The position numbers and the translations under genes are program-made. 64,000 nucleotides of DNA from Actinomycetes bacterium (GTDB lineage: Bacteria > Actinomycetota > Humimicrobiia > Humimicrobiales > Humimicrobiaceae), in NCBI GenBank assembly GCA_022396035.1, contig JAIOXO010000004.1:22260-86259 (forward strand), given 5' to 3'. This document shows, piece by piece, positions 42,683 through 52,532 of the stretch (position 1 is its first letter; each line of letters starts with the position of its first letter). Below the pieces are notes generated by a model. It saw only the letters and a list, made by a program, of their open reading frames with translations, was not told where the DNA came from and searched no databases.

Positions 42683-43065
42683 CCTTTCTTAAATTTTAGG
42701 GCTGCTGAATTTATACAGTACCTTTTACCGGTAGGCTGCGGACCGTCTTCGAATAAATGTCCCAGGTGGCCTCCACAGTTAGAACAGAGGACTTCGGTTC
42801 TTTTCATATTATGGCCTATGTCTTCCCTGGTGGATATATTTTCTTCTATTGCATAATCATAGAAACTGGGCCAGCCGGTACCTGAATCATATTTCTGGCT
42901 GGAGTCAAAAAGCAGGGACCCGCAGCCGGCACAATAATACTTTCCCGGTTGCTTGTGGTTATAGTATTCATTTTTAAATGGCTGCTCGGTGCCTTTTTCC
43001 CTCAATATATGGTAAGCCTGAGGAGAAAGACACTGTTTCCATTGTTTATTATTTTGTTTTTCCAT
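42679..43065 (-). CDS. msrB: Peptide-methionine (R)-S-oxide reductase
   Basis: A 128-residue MsrB repairing methionine-R-sulfoxide. Zinc Cys pairs CAGCGSLLF and [12 protein letters not shown], the SGTGWPSF motif and the catalytic [11 protein letters not shown] are present. A GGAGGAAAT sequence precedes the ATG. Typical length. Confidence 0.96.
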   Translation of the reverse strand: MEKQNNKQWKQCLSPQAYHILREKGTEQPFKNEYYNHKQPGKYYCAGCGSLLFDSSQKYDSGTGWPSFYDYAIEENISTREDIGHNMKRTEVLCSNCGGHLGHLFEDGPQPTGKRYCINSAALKFKKG

Positions 43066-43083
43066 ATTTCCTCCTTTCTGATA

Positions 43084-44880
43084 TTATATCAAATCCTTCA
43101 GCTGGTCTACCAGCCGGGCAAAACTATCCAAAGCCAGGTTTACCGGTTCAGGTTTGGTCATATCTACCCCCAGTTTTTTTAATAAATTTATGGCATAATC
43201 GGATCCTCCTGAAGATAAGAATTCCGTGTATCTATCCAGGTAACCCTGTTCCTGTCTTATCTTCTGGGCAAGGGCGGAAGCTGCGCAGAACCCGGTAGCG
43301 TATTTGTATACATAGAAACTGTTGTAGAAGTGGGGAATCCTGGCCCATTCCATTTCTATGCCTTCATCAAGCGACAGCCCGGGCCCATAATATTTTTTAT
43401 TCAGGTCAAAATATACATCGGATAGATTTTTCTGGGTAAGTGATTGCTGGTTTTGAGCCATATGGTGGATGGTTTTTTCAAATTCTGCAAACATGGTCTG
43501 CCTGAACACAGTGTTCCTGAATTGTTCCAGGTAATGATTGAGTATATATATTTTTTTCTCTCTGCTGTGGTTATTTTTAAGCAGGTATTCGGTTAGCATT
43601 ATTTCATTTAATGTAGAGGCAATTTCTGCCAGAAATATGGAGTAGGAAGAATTGATATAGGGCTGGTTTTTATTGGAGAGGTAGCTGTGTACCGCATGGC
43701 CCAGCTCGTGGGCAATAGTAAACATGCTGTCCAGATTGTTCTGGTAATTGAGCAGGATAAAGGGGTGACAGTCATAGCAGCCCCAGGAATAGGCCCCGCT
43801 GGTTTTCCCCCTGGTTTCCACCACATCTATCCACCGGTTACCCATGGCCAGATTTATAATTTTTAGATAATCAGGCCCCATTGCTTTTAGACATTCTTTT
43901 ATAATACTGGTGGCCTGCTGATAGGGGTAATCTGACTGGCTGTCTTCCACCAGAGGTACATACAGGTCATAGGAGTGCATTTTTTCTAATTTCAATGCCT
44001 GCTGTTTAACCGCAAGGTATTGCTGTAAGGCCGGTAAGTAGTTGTGGACTGATTCTATGAGGTTATCATAGACTGCCGAAGGTATATTGTCTTCAAACAG
44101 AGCAGCATCCAGTGAAGAACCATATTGTCTAATCCGGGCATAAAATAAATCCTTTTTAACCGAATAGGCAAGGGCGGCGGCTATGGTATTTTTCTGCTTG
44201 CTGTAGGTTCCGTACAGCTGGTTAAAGGCTTTTTTCCTTATTTTCCTGTCTCTGTTTTCCATAAATTTTGTAAAATTGCCTTTGGTTAATTCTATGGTAT
44301 TTCCCTGCTGGTCTTCTATTCTGGGGAACTTAATATCAGCATCGTTTATCATGGAAAAAATATACCTGGGAGCCTGGGCTATCTCGCCGCTGAGGGCCAG
44401 TATTTCTTCTTCCCGGGAAGAAAGTACATGAGCTTTCTTTCTTAAAAGGTTGTTAAGAAAATGGGTGTAGTCTTTGAATCTGGTTTCATATAGGGCATTT
44501 TTCAGGAATGCTTCATCCAATGATAATATTTCCGGTATTAAGAATGATGCAGCTGCCTCAAATTGAATCAGCAGGTTTTGTGCCTGGTCCAGCATGGCCT
44601 GATACTGTGAGCAGCTGTTATCTTCATCCTTTTTTAAGTGGGCGTAGAAAAATACTTTTTCCACTGTTTTTGCGGTTTCTTCATAGGTGGAAACAGCCTC
44701 ATAAAGTGTATCTGTAGATTCAGGCAGACGGTGTTTAAAACCGGCAACAACTTTTAATTTACTGCCGGCAGCAGACAGCTGGCTTTTCCATTGCCCGTAA
44801 TCCTGAAAAAGGTCTTCCGGCTGCCACCTTAGGTGCCGGGGTACATCTTTTCTTTCCGGTATATTTCCAGTATCTGCCAT
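43084..44880 (-). CDS. pepF: Oligoendopeptidase F
   Basis: A 598-residue M3B metallopeptidase. The zinc site is TIAHELGHAVHSYLS, with the third ligand Glu in the LAEIASTLNEIMLTEYL helix. The N-terminal helical PepF domain (WQPEDLFQDYGQWKSQL) and C-terminal YKYATGFCAASALAQ segment are family features. It cleaves short peptides in the cytosol. It is the first of two leftward genes with msrB. Confidence 0.95.
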   Translation of the reverse strand: MADTGNIPERKDVPRHLRWQPEDLFQDYGQWKSQLSAAGSKLKVVAGFKHRLPESTDTLYEAVSTYEETAKTVEKVFFYAHLKKDEDNSCSQYQAMLDQAQNLLIQFEAAASFLIPEILSLDEAFLKNALYETRFKDYTHFLNNLLRKKAHVLSSREEEILALSGEIAQAPRYIFSMINDADIKFPRIEDQQGNTIELTKGNFTKFMENRDRKIRKKAFNQLYGTYSKQKNTIAAALAYSVKKDLFYARIRQYGSSLDAALFEDNIPSAVYDNLIESVHNYLPALQQYLAVKQQALKLEKMHSYDLYVPLVEDSQSDYPYQQATSIIKECLKAMGPDYLKIINLAMGNRWIDVVETRGKTSGAYSWGCYDCHPFILLNYQNNLDSMFTIAHELGHAVHSYLSNKNQPYINSSYSIFLAEIASTLNEIMLTEYLLKNNHSREKKIYILNHYLEQFRNTVFRQTMFAEFEKTIHHMAQNQQSLTQKNLSDVYFDLNKKYYGPGLSLDEGIEMEWARIPHFYNSFYVYKYATGFCAASALAQKIRQEQGYLDRYTEFLSSGGSDYAINLLKKLGVDMTKPEPVNLALDSFARLVDQLKDLI

Positions 44881-45049
44881 ATTTGTTCCTTCCTAAATTA
44901 TTAATATTGGTTATTATATATAAATACCTTGATTTATTTAAATAAATTTGTGATTAATTAGCCCGTGCCGGTTTGAATTTTGTCATATTGGCCTGTATAA
45001 TGAATTTGATTTTTAGCATGCCAAGAATACACCCTAAAGGAAGGATTTA

Positions 45050-46075
45050 TTGGAGAGAAGAGGTAGAAAAGAATCAATTATCACCCTTATAATCATGATT
45101 ATAATTGCGGCGGTAATTGTTAGCTGGATTTCTGGCTTGTGGAGCTGCGAGGCAGGAAGGAAAGATCTAACCGAAGAAGAGAGACTGAGCATAGCTGATT
45201 ATGTAAACTCGGTATCAGTGCTGGTACAGCAATCCAACCAAATGGCTTTTAATTTCTTTATAACCCTGGATAAAATAAAGGGTATTTCCAGGGAAGAACT
45301 GGACAGTGAACTGCTGTCCATAATTGAAGAGAGCACAGTAATTGCTGAAAATTGTAATGAACTGAATCCGCCACAATCCTTTGAAGTGGCCCACGGGTAC
45401 CTCAAGCTGGTATTTGATACCAGAAGGCAGGCCTGTGAAATCTTCAAACCTGCCCTGTTTAATGCCCTGCAGGATATAGATGTAGATATTTCCAGTTCCC
45501 AGATGACCAATGCCTTCCTTTATATGTTTATGAGTGATGAGATCTACAGATACTTTCAGGAAGAGCTGCAGGCTGCCGGAGAACAGATGGGAATAAATAA
45601 TCTGACCATAATAGATTCTGTGGTTCTTCAGGATAAAAACCTTACAGATACCCAGAGTGTGGCCGAATTGATAGCTGACCTTAAAACAGTTACCAAGCTG
45701 CAGGAAAGGCGGGGAGTGGCGGTAGTAGAGCAGAGCGTAGAGTTTGATCCCAAGGTAATAAATGAACAGGGTGATTACCTTATTCTATCCAAAGGCACAG
45801 AAATAAGTGTAACCATCTTAATAGAGAATCAGGGTAATGTGGTGGAAAACGAGGTTAATGTGGTTATGACTTATCGGGCACAGGATAATCCGGCTGAAGA
45901 GAAGAGTTATACCATTAGAAGCATAAACCCTTCAGAACAGAAAGCGGTTACCCTTACTGGTTTCCCGGCTTACCCCGGCAGAAAATGCGATCTGGAGGTT
46001 ACCGCAGGCCCGGTTCCGGGGGAAGCCCTGTTGACCAATAATAGCTCATCTTACAAATTTATGATGGAAAATTGA
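45050..46075 (+). CDS. Membrane-anchored protein with C-terminal CARDB-like domain
   Basis: 341 residues from a TTG that has AAAGGAAGG 6 bases upstream. An N-terminal transmembrane segment (TLIIMIIIAAVIVSWISGLW) is followed by a helical extracellular region (about 45-200) and a beta-rich C-terminal domain (about 240-335: SKGTEISVTILIENQGNVVE ... GEALLTNNSSSYKF) resembling the CARDB/adhesion Ig-like fold. Function unknown; the gene precedes an M23 peptidase. Confidence 0.65.
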   Translation: MERRGRKESIITLIIMIIIAAVIVSWISGLWSCEAGRKDLTEEERLSIADYVNSVSVLVQQSNQMAFNFFITLDKIKGISREELDSELLSIIEESTVIAENCNELNPPQSFEVAHGYLKLVFDTRRQACEIFKPALFNALQDIDVDISSSQMTNAFLYMFMSDEIYRYFQEELQAAGEQMGINNLTIIDSVVLQDKNLTDTQSVAELIADLKTVTKLQERRGVAVVEQSVEFDPKVINEQGDYLILSKGTEISVTILIENQGNVVENEVNVVMTYRAQDNPAEEKSYTIRSINPSEQKAVTLTGFPAYPGRKCDLEVTAGPVPGEALLTNNSSSYKFMMEN

Positions 46076-46157
46076 TAAGGCTATAATAAGGGGGGTTTCC
46101 TAACCGGGAATTATTAGTTATAATACTCGACAGTTTTGAAATTTACAGTGATACTAT

Positions 46158-47102
46158 ATGGAAGAAAAACAAAGTAAGTCGTTTACGATACTGGTATTAT
46201 CCGATGCTAAGTCTAAAGTTAGAAAACTTAGAATCTCCTTTAATTTTTTAAGGGGTTTGTATGTATGCGGGGTTATACTGCTGGCTGCTGCAGTGATACT
46301 GGTTTCAAACCTTTATATAACTCGCCAGAAACTTGATGAAAAAATAGCAGAAATAGAAAGAATCGAATATAAAATCAATTATAAAACGGTAGAACTGGAT
46401 AATCTGGAACAAAAGACTTCCGAGATTGAAACCAAGACCAAGATACTGGAGAATTACTTAAAAGAGGTGGAAGAGCTGGACCGGGTGGTAAGGGATATAA
46501 CCGGACAGGGTGGTTTTGAAAGCGAGGTTGCAGTTTATAATACAGAGTTAAATGCTGATGTTGACCTGGAAAACAATCCGGATGAAGTATTCTATTATGT
46601 GATGGACCAGGAACAGGAACTTGACGATATAGATGCCTTGCTGGATCAGCTGCTGCAGGTTGCACCGGGGCTCTCAGAAAAGCTTTCTGCCGATAAGGAA
46701 AATATTGAAGACTATATTTACCTTATGGAACATACTCCCTCCATCTGGCCTACATGGGGCAGGTTGACTTCATTATTTGGAGAAAGAAGATGGGGATATA
46801 ATCATAAGGGCTTAGATATTGCCAACAGTACCGGCGTACCTGTTAATGCAACTGCCAGTGGGGTGGTTATTTATGCCGGCTACCACGGAGGATACGGCAA
46901 GAAGGTTATGGTCTATCATGGTTTTGATTATACCACCGTGTATGCTCATCTGAGCACAATCGATGTTGATGTGGGAGATGAGGTAAAGCAGGGCGACACC
47001 ATAGGCCTTATGGGCAACACCGGCAACAGTACCGGGCCGCACCTGCATTACGAGGTACTGGTTGACGGCATACCTAAAAATCCCCAGGATTTTATGCCCT
47101 AG
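46158..47102 (+). CDS. Membrane-anchored M23 metallopeptidase
   Basis: 314 residues: short cytoplasmic N-terminus, one transmembrane helix (YVCGVILLAAAVILVSNLYI), a long coiled coil (about 60-125), then a LytM/M23 domain with RWGYNHKGLDIANSTG (His and Asp zinc ligands), VIYAGYHGGYGKKVMV, AHLSTIDV and GPHLHYEV (HxH). All ligands are intact, so it is likely an active peptidoglycan endopeptidase. It stops 33 bases before the broken ABC transporter. Confidence 0.9.
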   Translation: MEEKQSKSFTILVLSDAKSKVRKLRISFNFLRGLYVCGVILLAAAVILVSNLYITRQKLDEKIAEIERIEYKINYKTVELDNLEQKTSEIETKTKILENYLKEVEELDRVVRDITGQGGFESEVAVYNTELNADVDLENNPDEVFYYVMDQEQELDDIDALLDQLLQVAPGLSEKLSADKENIEDYIYLMEHTPSIWPTWGRLTSLFGERRWGYNHKGLDIANSTGVPVNATASGVVIYAGYHGGYGKKVMVYHGFDYTTVYAHLSTIDVDVGDEVKQGDTIGLMGNTGNSTGPHLHYEVLVDGIPKNPQDFMP

Positions 47103-47135
47103 ACTATTTACAATCTTTTTAAAACCCGGGCTTAT

Positions 47136-48050
47136 ATGGCTACAGTTTTAGAAGTAAGTAATTTAGTTAAGGGTTATGGAAAGCTTAAAGCAGTAGACGG
47201 AATAACTTTTAGCATCCAGGAAGGCCGGATATTTGGTTTATTGGGACCCAATGGTGTCGGTAAAACAACTACTGTGGAGATAATAGAAGGGTTGAGAAAG
47301 CCCGATATCGGAAAAATCAGTGTTTGCGGCATTGAGGTACAGGCAAACCCTGAAAAGATCAAACCCCTTACAGGAGTCCAGCTTCAAACTACCACCATAT
47401 ATGACAGTATAAAAGTGGGAGAAGCCATAGACCTGTTTGGCAGCTGCTATAGAAACAGTATCAACACCGAAAAAATCCTAAAAATAGTTTCCCTTAAGGA
47501 TAAAGCCAGCTCCTATTATGTGACCCTTTCCGGCGGCCAGAAACAGAGGATAGCCAATGGCTCTGGTAAATGACCCCCGGATATTGTTTTTGGATGAGCC
47601 CACCACCGGCCTGGACCCCCAGGCCAGGAGGAACATATGGTCGGTAATAGAAGATTTGAAGCAGCAGGGTAAGACGGTAATACTGACCACTCATTATATG
47701 GAGGAAGCAGAACATCTCTGTGACACAGTGGGTATAATTGATTATGGGGAAATAATAGCTATGGATTCTCCTGCCAGCCTTATAAACAATACCGGCCTTG
47801 AATCCAGCATAGAGTTTAATTGCAGCCAGGATGCTTACCACAAGATTACATCGCAGCTTGAGGGGTAAGCAAATCTGAACGAAGGGGCAATAAGTCTATC
47901 CTATATACCCAGGACAGTACCAAGGCATTAAGTCAGCTGACTAATATCGCCCAGGCCAGTAACCTGAATCTTGAAAACATTCATACCCGGGGAGCCGCCT
48001 TGGAAGATGTCTTTTTACATTTAACCGGAAGAAAAATAAGGGAGAACTGA
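47136..48050 (+). pseudogene. ABC transporter ATPase, broken by two frameshifts
   Basis: The ATPase is well preserved but spread over three frames. Frame A (47136-47573) has Walker A (GPNGVGKTTTVEI) and the signature LSGGQKQRIA. A 1-base insertion near 47555 moves the sequence to frame B (ALVNDPRILFLDEPTTGLD, Walker B, and HYMEEAEHLCD), which stops at 47868; a second shift leads to frame C, recovering NIHTRGAALEDVFLHLTGR up to 48050. Retained motifs suggest recent inactivation or sequence error. Its stop overlaps the permease ATG. Confidence 0.88.
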
Positions 48051-48793
48051 TGCATATACTGGGCAGACAGATACTTCTGGAAATAAAATTATTTATAAGA
48101 CGAAAAGAAGACCTGTCCTGGACTCTGGCTTTTCCCATGTTTTTTATGCTGCTTTACGGATTTGTGTACGGGGATACCTAGTGGAGTGATTATGGCATAA
48201 GGGCCATAGATTACATGATGCCGGGACTAATTGTTATGGTTTTAATGGTCTCCGGTATTATGGCTTCGGCCATCAGCTTTATTTCAGATCGGGAAAAGGG
48301 CATATATCATAGATTCTCGCTGACACTCTTAAAAAAATCTACATTGCTGGGAGCCCAGATTATACAGAAATACCTGGTTATGATTGTCCAGACTATTCTG
48401 CTGCTGATAGTGGGGGTATTTATGTTTGAGGCACAGATAAAAGGCAATTTTTTCCTGTTCTGGCTCTTATTTACCCCGGGTTCATTTTGCTTCTTAAGTA
48501 TCGGGTTTTTTCTGGCCAGCTTCATCAAATCTTCCAAGGCAGCTACCCCTGCCTGCATGATAGTATTTTTTATGCTGATGTTTCTGAGAGGTCTATTTTT
48601 TCCGGCTTCCATTATGCCCGACTTCCTGGTAGCTTTTTCCAATTTTTTACCTTCCACCCACCTCAAAGATGCTTTAAGGATCACTATGGTTGAGGGCCAG
48701 GGAATATCCCGGGTGGTAAAAGAGATAGCAGTGGTGTCTGCCTGGCTGGTAGTAACCCTTGGTCTTTCGGTAAAATTCTTTAAGTGGGAATAA
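48050..48793 (+). pseudogene. ABC-2 type permease with in-frame stop
   Basis: The ATG overlaps the ATPase stop. The frame runs LGRQILLEIKLFIRRKEDLSW and MFFMLLYGFVYGDT, meets TAG at 48179-48181, and continues in the same frame with six-helix ABC-2 features (MMPGLIVMVLMVSGIM, FISDREKGIYHRFSLT, LRGLFFPASIMPDF, STHLKDALRI). Downstream re-initiation at ATG 48215 would give 192 residues lacking the first helix. With the broken ATPase, the whole exporter appears inactive. Confidence 0.88.
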
Positions 48794-48885
48794 CCGGTTT
48801 AAGATAGATTTGAGGGTAAATACACCCTTTATAATACCCATTTATTATTATATAATCTTTAAATCATTATTAGTGGAGCATAATC

Positions 48886-49731
48886 ATGATTAAAATAGCC
48901 TATCTGGGACCCGAAGGGACCTTTACCGAGGAGGCGCTCAACCGGTACATGGAAAAAAGGGATGGAGTAGAAAAATTGCCCCTGCCCACGATTTCCGATG
49001 TGATAAAGTATGTAGATATGGGCCAGGCACAGGAAGGCCTGGTTCCTATAGAGAATTCAATTGAGGGTTCTGTAAATATTACCCTGGATGTACTTACCTT
49101 TGAAAGCGAATCCAAGATAGTCAGGGAGATAACCATACCGGTCAGGCACAGTTTAATTGCTAAAAAAGGCTATAAGCCGGAAGGGATAAAGAAAATAATA
49201 TCCCACCCCCATGCTACTGCCCAGTGCAGAAATTATCTGCATACCTATTTCCCTGAAGTGGAAATTATTGCGGCCAACAGCACCGCCGAGGCGGTTAAAA
49301 AGCTTATAGAAACCAATAGCGATACCGCTGCTATCGGTACCGAGATTTCTGCCGGCCTCTATGATCTGGAGATAGTTGCCCGGGACATCGAAGACAATAA
49401 AGAAAACAGGACCAGGTTCGTATTTGTAGGAAATTTTGTCCCTACCAAAACCGGGGATGATAAGACTTCACTGGTTTGTTTCTTAAAAAAGGATAAACCG
49501 GGCAGCCTGTATAATATTTTAAAGGAGTTTGCCGAACGCAGTATTAACCTGAACCGGCTGGAGTCAAGGCCGGCCAAGAAAAACCTGGGGGATTATGTTT
49601 TTATGATAGATGTGGAAGGCCATATTCACGATAAACAGATATTTGATGCCATTGAGAGTTTAAGGAAGAAAGTTTACCTTATAAAGATACTGGGGTCTTA
49701 CCCTGCTTGGAAAGAGGCAAAGGAGAAATAA
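48886..49731 (+). CDS. pheA: Prephenate dehydratase
   Basis: 281 residues. PheA converts prephenate to phenylpyruvate for phenylalanine synthesis. The PDT domain has IAYLGPEGTFTEEA, GLVPIENSIEGSVN, SHPHATAQCRNYL and the catalytic NRTRFVFVG (TRF). The C-terminal ACT domain holds KPGSLYNILKEFA and the ESRP motif (LNRLESRPAK) for phenylalanine feedback. It ends directly before serS. Confidence 0.95.
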   Translation: MIKIAYLGPEGTFTEEALNRYMEKRDGVEKLPLPTISDVIKYVDMGQAQEGLVPIENSIEGSVNITLDVLTFESESKIVREITIPVRHSLIAKKGYKPEGIKKIISHPHATAQCRNYLHTYFPEVEIIAANSTAEAVKKLIETNSDTAAIGTEISAGLYDLEIVARDIEDNKENRTRFVFVGNFVPTKTGDDKTSLVCFLKKDKPGSLYNILKEFAERSINLNRLESRPAKKNLGDYVFMIDVEGHIHDKQIFDAIESLRKKVYLIKILGSYPAWKEAKEK

Positions 49732-50997
49732 TTGATTGATATTGAGCTGTTGAGAAATAATCCGGATATGATAAGGGCAGAGATAAAAAAAAGGAATTTG
49801 AATATTGACCTGGATTCGGACATCCAGCTGGATGAAAAGAGGAGAGGATTAATATTTGAGGTAGAACAGCTGCGGGCCAAAAAGAATGAGGCTTCTAAAA
49901 TTATACCCAGGCTGGATAAACAGGCAAGAACAGAAAAAATTTCTGAAATGAAACAGTTAAACCAGGAGCTGGAGGTACTGGAGGAAAAGTTAAAAAAGGT
50001 AGAAGAAGAGTTTTTTACCCATATGGCTGATTACCCCAATATATCACATGACAGTACCCCGGTGGGCAAAGACGAAAATGACAACGTGGCCCTGTATTAC
50101 AGGGGGGATAAACCCCGGTTTGATTTTGAAATAAAAAACCATATAGAACTGGGAAGAAGCCTGGATTTACTTGATGATGAACGGGCCAGTAAGGTTTCAG
50201 GGTCAAGGTTTGTATACATGAAGAATGAAGCGGTATGGCTGGAGTTTGCTCTGGTACAGTACGTGCTGGGTATACTGGTAAAAAAAGGTTTTGTACCGGT
50301 TATACCTCCTACCATGGTAAAACAGGAAGCCATGTATGGAACCGGTTTTTTTCCTGCTGAAAAGACCCAGTATTACAAGGCCGAGCTGGATGATCTATAT
50401 CTGGTGGGTACAGCCGAGGTGCCCCTATGTTCCTACCACAGTGATGAATTTATAGAACAGGATCTTTTACCTTTAAAATATGCCGGTTTTTCTACCTGCT
50501 ACCGCAGGGAAGCTGGAGCTTATGGCAAGGATATGGGCGGCATGTTCAGGGTTCACCAGTTTGACAAGGTAGAGATGTTTATATTTTCTGACCCGGACCA
50601 ATCCTGGGCGGAGTACGAAAAACTCAGGGATACCCTGGAAGAAATAATGGGGGGCCTGGGCTTTCACTACCGGATTATGAATATGTGTACCGGAGATATT
50701 GGCAACCCCAATGCTAAAAAATATGATCTTGAGGCCTGGCTTCCCGGACAGCAAAATTACAGGGAGCTTGCATCCTGCAGCCACGATACCGATTATCAGG
50801 CCCGCAGGCTTAATATAAAGTACAGGCAGGATGATTTAAAGGGGTATGTACATACCATGAACAGTACTGCCTGTGCCATAGGCAGGACGCTGATAGCTAT
50901 TTATGAAAATTGCCAGACCAGGGAAGGCCATATAAAAATACCTTCAGTCCTGGTTCCCTTTATGAATGGAATAGAAGAAATAAAACCTAAAAAATAG
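49732..50997 (+). CDS. serS: Serine--tRNA ligase
   Basis: 421 residues from TTG at 49732, placed by the conserved start IDIELLRNNPDMIR and by AAAGGAG upstream. The N-terminal coiled-coil arm (about 30-100), then class II motifs: motif 2 CYRREAGAYGKDMGGMFRVH and motif 3 STACAIGRTLIAIYEN, with LVGTAEVPL. It begins immediately after the pheA stop. A tRNA-Ser gene follows 40 bases downstream, pairing enzyme and substrate. Confidence 0.96.
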   Translation: MIDIELLRNNPDMIRAEIKKRNLNIDLDSDIQLDEKRRGLIFEVEQLRAKKNEASKIIPRLDKQARTEKISEMKQLNQELEVLEEKLKKVEEEFFTHMADYPNISHDSTPVGKDENDNVALYYRGDKPRFDFEIKNHIELGRSLDLLDDERASKVSGSRFVYMKNEAVWLEFALVQYVLGILVKKGFVPVIPPTMVKQEAMYGTGFFPAEKTQYYKAELDDLYLVGTAEVPLCSYHSDEFIEQDLLPLKYAGFSTCYRREAGAYGKDMGGMFRVHQFDKVEMFIFSDPDQSWAEYEKLRDTLEEIMGGLGFHYRIMNMCTGDIGNPNAKKYDLEAWLPGQQNYRELASCSHDTDYQARRLNIKYRQDDLKGYVHTMNSTACAIGRTLIAIYENCQTREGHIKIPSVLVPFMNGIEEIKPKK

Positions 50998-51037
50998 GTT
51001 TTATTTATTCATAATTTGTGTGTATAATAGGTTGCCT

Positions 51038-51127
51038 GGAGGGGTGGCAGAGTCTGGTTGATTGCGACGGTCTTGAAAACCGTTGAGGGTTTTCCCTCCG
51101 GGGGTTCGAATCCCTCCCCCTCCGCCA
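51038..51127 (+). tRNA. tRNA-Ser (anticodon TGA)
   Basis: 90 bases with encoded CCA. Acceptor GGAGGGG (51038-51044) pairs with CCCCTCC (51117-51123); discriminator G; anticodon stem ACGGT/ACCGT with loop CTTGAAA, anticodon TGA; long variable arm and GTTCGAATC T-loop. It lies just downstream of serS. Confidence 0.96.
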
Positions 51128-51129
51128 GT

Positions 51130-51317
51130 ACAGCCAATTCGAACTTTTATACTTATCATCTAGAAGAGCCGGAGTCTGGATCTTCGTATGTGCAATATAA
51201 TATGGTTTGTGCACGGTTAATACAGAAGATATATGAAGTGGATCCATTATTGTGTCCCCATTGCGGGAAAAGATGAAAATAATAGCCTTTATTGAAGACT
51301 ATGCCTATAAATTATAG
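51130..51317 (+). pseudogene. C-terminal transposase remnant (IS91-like family)
   Basis: Begins right after the tRNA 3' end. It reads VCARLIQKIYEVDPLLCPHCGK, where the (W)ARLIKKVYEVDPLLCPxCGG pattern is typical of the C-terminal zinc-containing end of IS91-type transposases; after a 1-base frameshift the next frame gives MKIIAFIED, the expected continuation. Everything upstream is lost. The junction at the tRNA may mark an insertion or deletion boundary. Confidence 0.6.
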
Positions 51318-51339
51318 TCGTGTTCAGTAATAGTATTGC

Positions 51340-51368
51340 TTGACATAAGTATCTATATAAACGATATT
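51340..51368 (+). promoter_or_regulatory. Promoter for the higB-higA remnant
   Basis: TTGACA (51340-51345), 17-base spacer, GATATT (51363-51368). It lies just before the truncated higB start, so higA can still be transcribed. Confidence 0.5.
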
Positions 51369-51374
51369 TCTATC

Positions 51375-51497
51375 ATGATAAAGTCATTTAATTATAAAGA
51401 GACTGAAAAGATCTGGAATGGTGTTTTCTCTAAGGGATATCCAGAAAATATACAGGATCTCGCACGAAAGAAACTCAGGATGCTAAACAACTCTTAG
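51375..51497 (+). pseudogene. higB: Truncated HigB toxin
   Basis: A 40-codon frame beginning MIKSFNYKETEKIWNG and containing YPENIQDLARKKLRMLN, which is the N-terminal part of HigB (RelE superfamily mRNA interferase, about 92 residues). It ends at TAG right after the RKLRMLN helix, so all beta-strands with the catalytic residues are missing. It is 15 bases upstream of higA. Confidence 0.8.
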
Positions 51498-51512
51498 TGG
51501 AGGAAAAGTAAA

Positions 51513-51806
51513 ATGAAAAGACTAAGAAATATTCACCCTGGTGAGATTCTAAAAGAAGAATTTTTAGAACCACTAAATATCTCGGCTTACAGGCTTGCCA
51601 AGGAAACAAGTCTAGACCAGACACGTATCTCAGAGATAATCCACCAAAAAAGAAGGATTACTGCAGACACAGCTCTAAGACTGGCAAAGTTCTTTGGAAA
51701 TACTCCACAATTCTGGCTGGGTCTTCAGAATGATTATGACATAGAAGAGGAAAAAATCCATAAAGAAGTTGAGCTAAGTAGAATAAAAAAGTTCCAGGTA
51801 GCCTGA
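51513..51806 (+). CDS. higA: HigA-family antitoxin
   Basis: 97 residues, XRE-type helix-turn-helix of the VapI/HigA group: IHPGEILKEEFLEPLNIS, YRLAKETSLDQTRISEII, KRRITADTALRLAKFFG and TPQFWLGLQNDYDIE are all canonical. GGAGG lies 9 bases before the ATG. With the toxin truncated it is an orphan antitoxin that may still autorepress its promoter. Confidence 0.92.
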   Translation: MKRLRNIHPGEILKEEFLEPLNISAYRLAKETSLDQTRISEIIHQKRRITADTALRLAKFFGNTPQFWLGLQNDYDIEEEKIHKEVELSRIKKFQVA

Positions 51807-51819
51807 GCATTACCGTGGC

Positions 51820-52106
51820 CTATTTGGGATATTTAATAGCTTGTCGCAAAATAATGGGCTTATTTGTATTTAATTCTCTGGCTATCTTTTCATAAGACAT
51901 TCCTACGCCCGGAGTTGTTTTACTTTATTAGAAAGCTTTTTATATAAGAGAATCTGGATTACTGGTATTTTATTAATATGAGCTGATATCTCGGAAATGG
52001 TTCGAATAGGTTGCATCCGGGTCCGCCACTCTTTTTCGACCATATGATTTTCATAATCCAAACCAGCTGCAGCCCTTAAAATTTTGCATATTATATTATT
52101 TGACAA
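51820..52106 (-). pseudogene. Helix-turn-helix protein remnant with frameshift
   Basis: On the minus strand a frame from 52106 ends LLYKKLSNKVKQLRA at a stop; a 1-base shift continues as GVGMSYEKIARELNTNKPII to 51820. The joined sequence looks like a C-terminal helix-turn-helix, of the kind found on transposase- or recombinase-associated proteins. The upstream part (AGLDYENHMVEKEWRTRM) is not recognised. The remaining sequence to 52246 is AT-rich and holds the presumed RRM-gene promoter. Confidence 0.4.
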
Positions 52107-52246
52107 ATATATAGGAAAAAGTTTAGAATTAAGTCTCTCTTTGTTTAGTAATATTTTGAGTAAGGGTAAGGTTTGTTTCTTTCTGTTTCCTCTTTCACAA
52201 AAATATTATCAAGCTTAGGGGAATAATATTACTGAAGGAGGTAAAT

Positions 52247-52513
52247 ATGCAAGGTAGCAAACTATATGTAGGGAATTTTAGCTACTCCACAACCAAGGAA
52301 CAGTTAGAAGAGCTGTTTTCTGAATACGGTAGTGTAAATGAAATTACACTAATCGGAAATAAAGGTTTTGGGTTTGTTGAAATGTCTTCTACCGAAGAAG
52401 CAGAAAAGGCCAAAGAGGCTTTGGATGGTTCAGAGTTTAGCGGAAGAACCCTAAGGGTTGATGAAGCCAGACCAAAAACCAGCAGGCCTAATAGAGACTT
52501 TAAACGATATTAA
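52247..52513 (+). CDS. RNA-binding protein, single RRM
   Basis: 88 residues containing one RNA recognition motif: RNP2 is KLYVGNFSY, RNP1 is KGFGFVEM, with LEELFSEYGSVNEITL between and a basic C-terminal tail (RPNRDFKRY). Such short RRM proteins in bacteria resemble cyanobacterial Rbp proteins and are often cold-induced; that regulation is not shown here. Strong Shine-Dalgarno GAAGGAGG and its own terminator indicate a single-gene unit. Confidence 0.92.
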   Translation: MQGSKLYVGNFSYSTTKEQLEELFSEYGSVNEITLIGNKGFGFVEMSSTEEAEKAKEALDGSEFSGRTLRVDEARPKTSRPNRDFKRY

Positions 52514-52532
52514 AGTAGAAATATTGGCAAAT

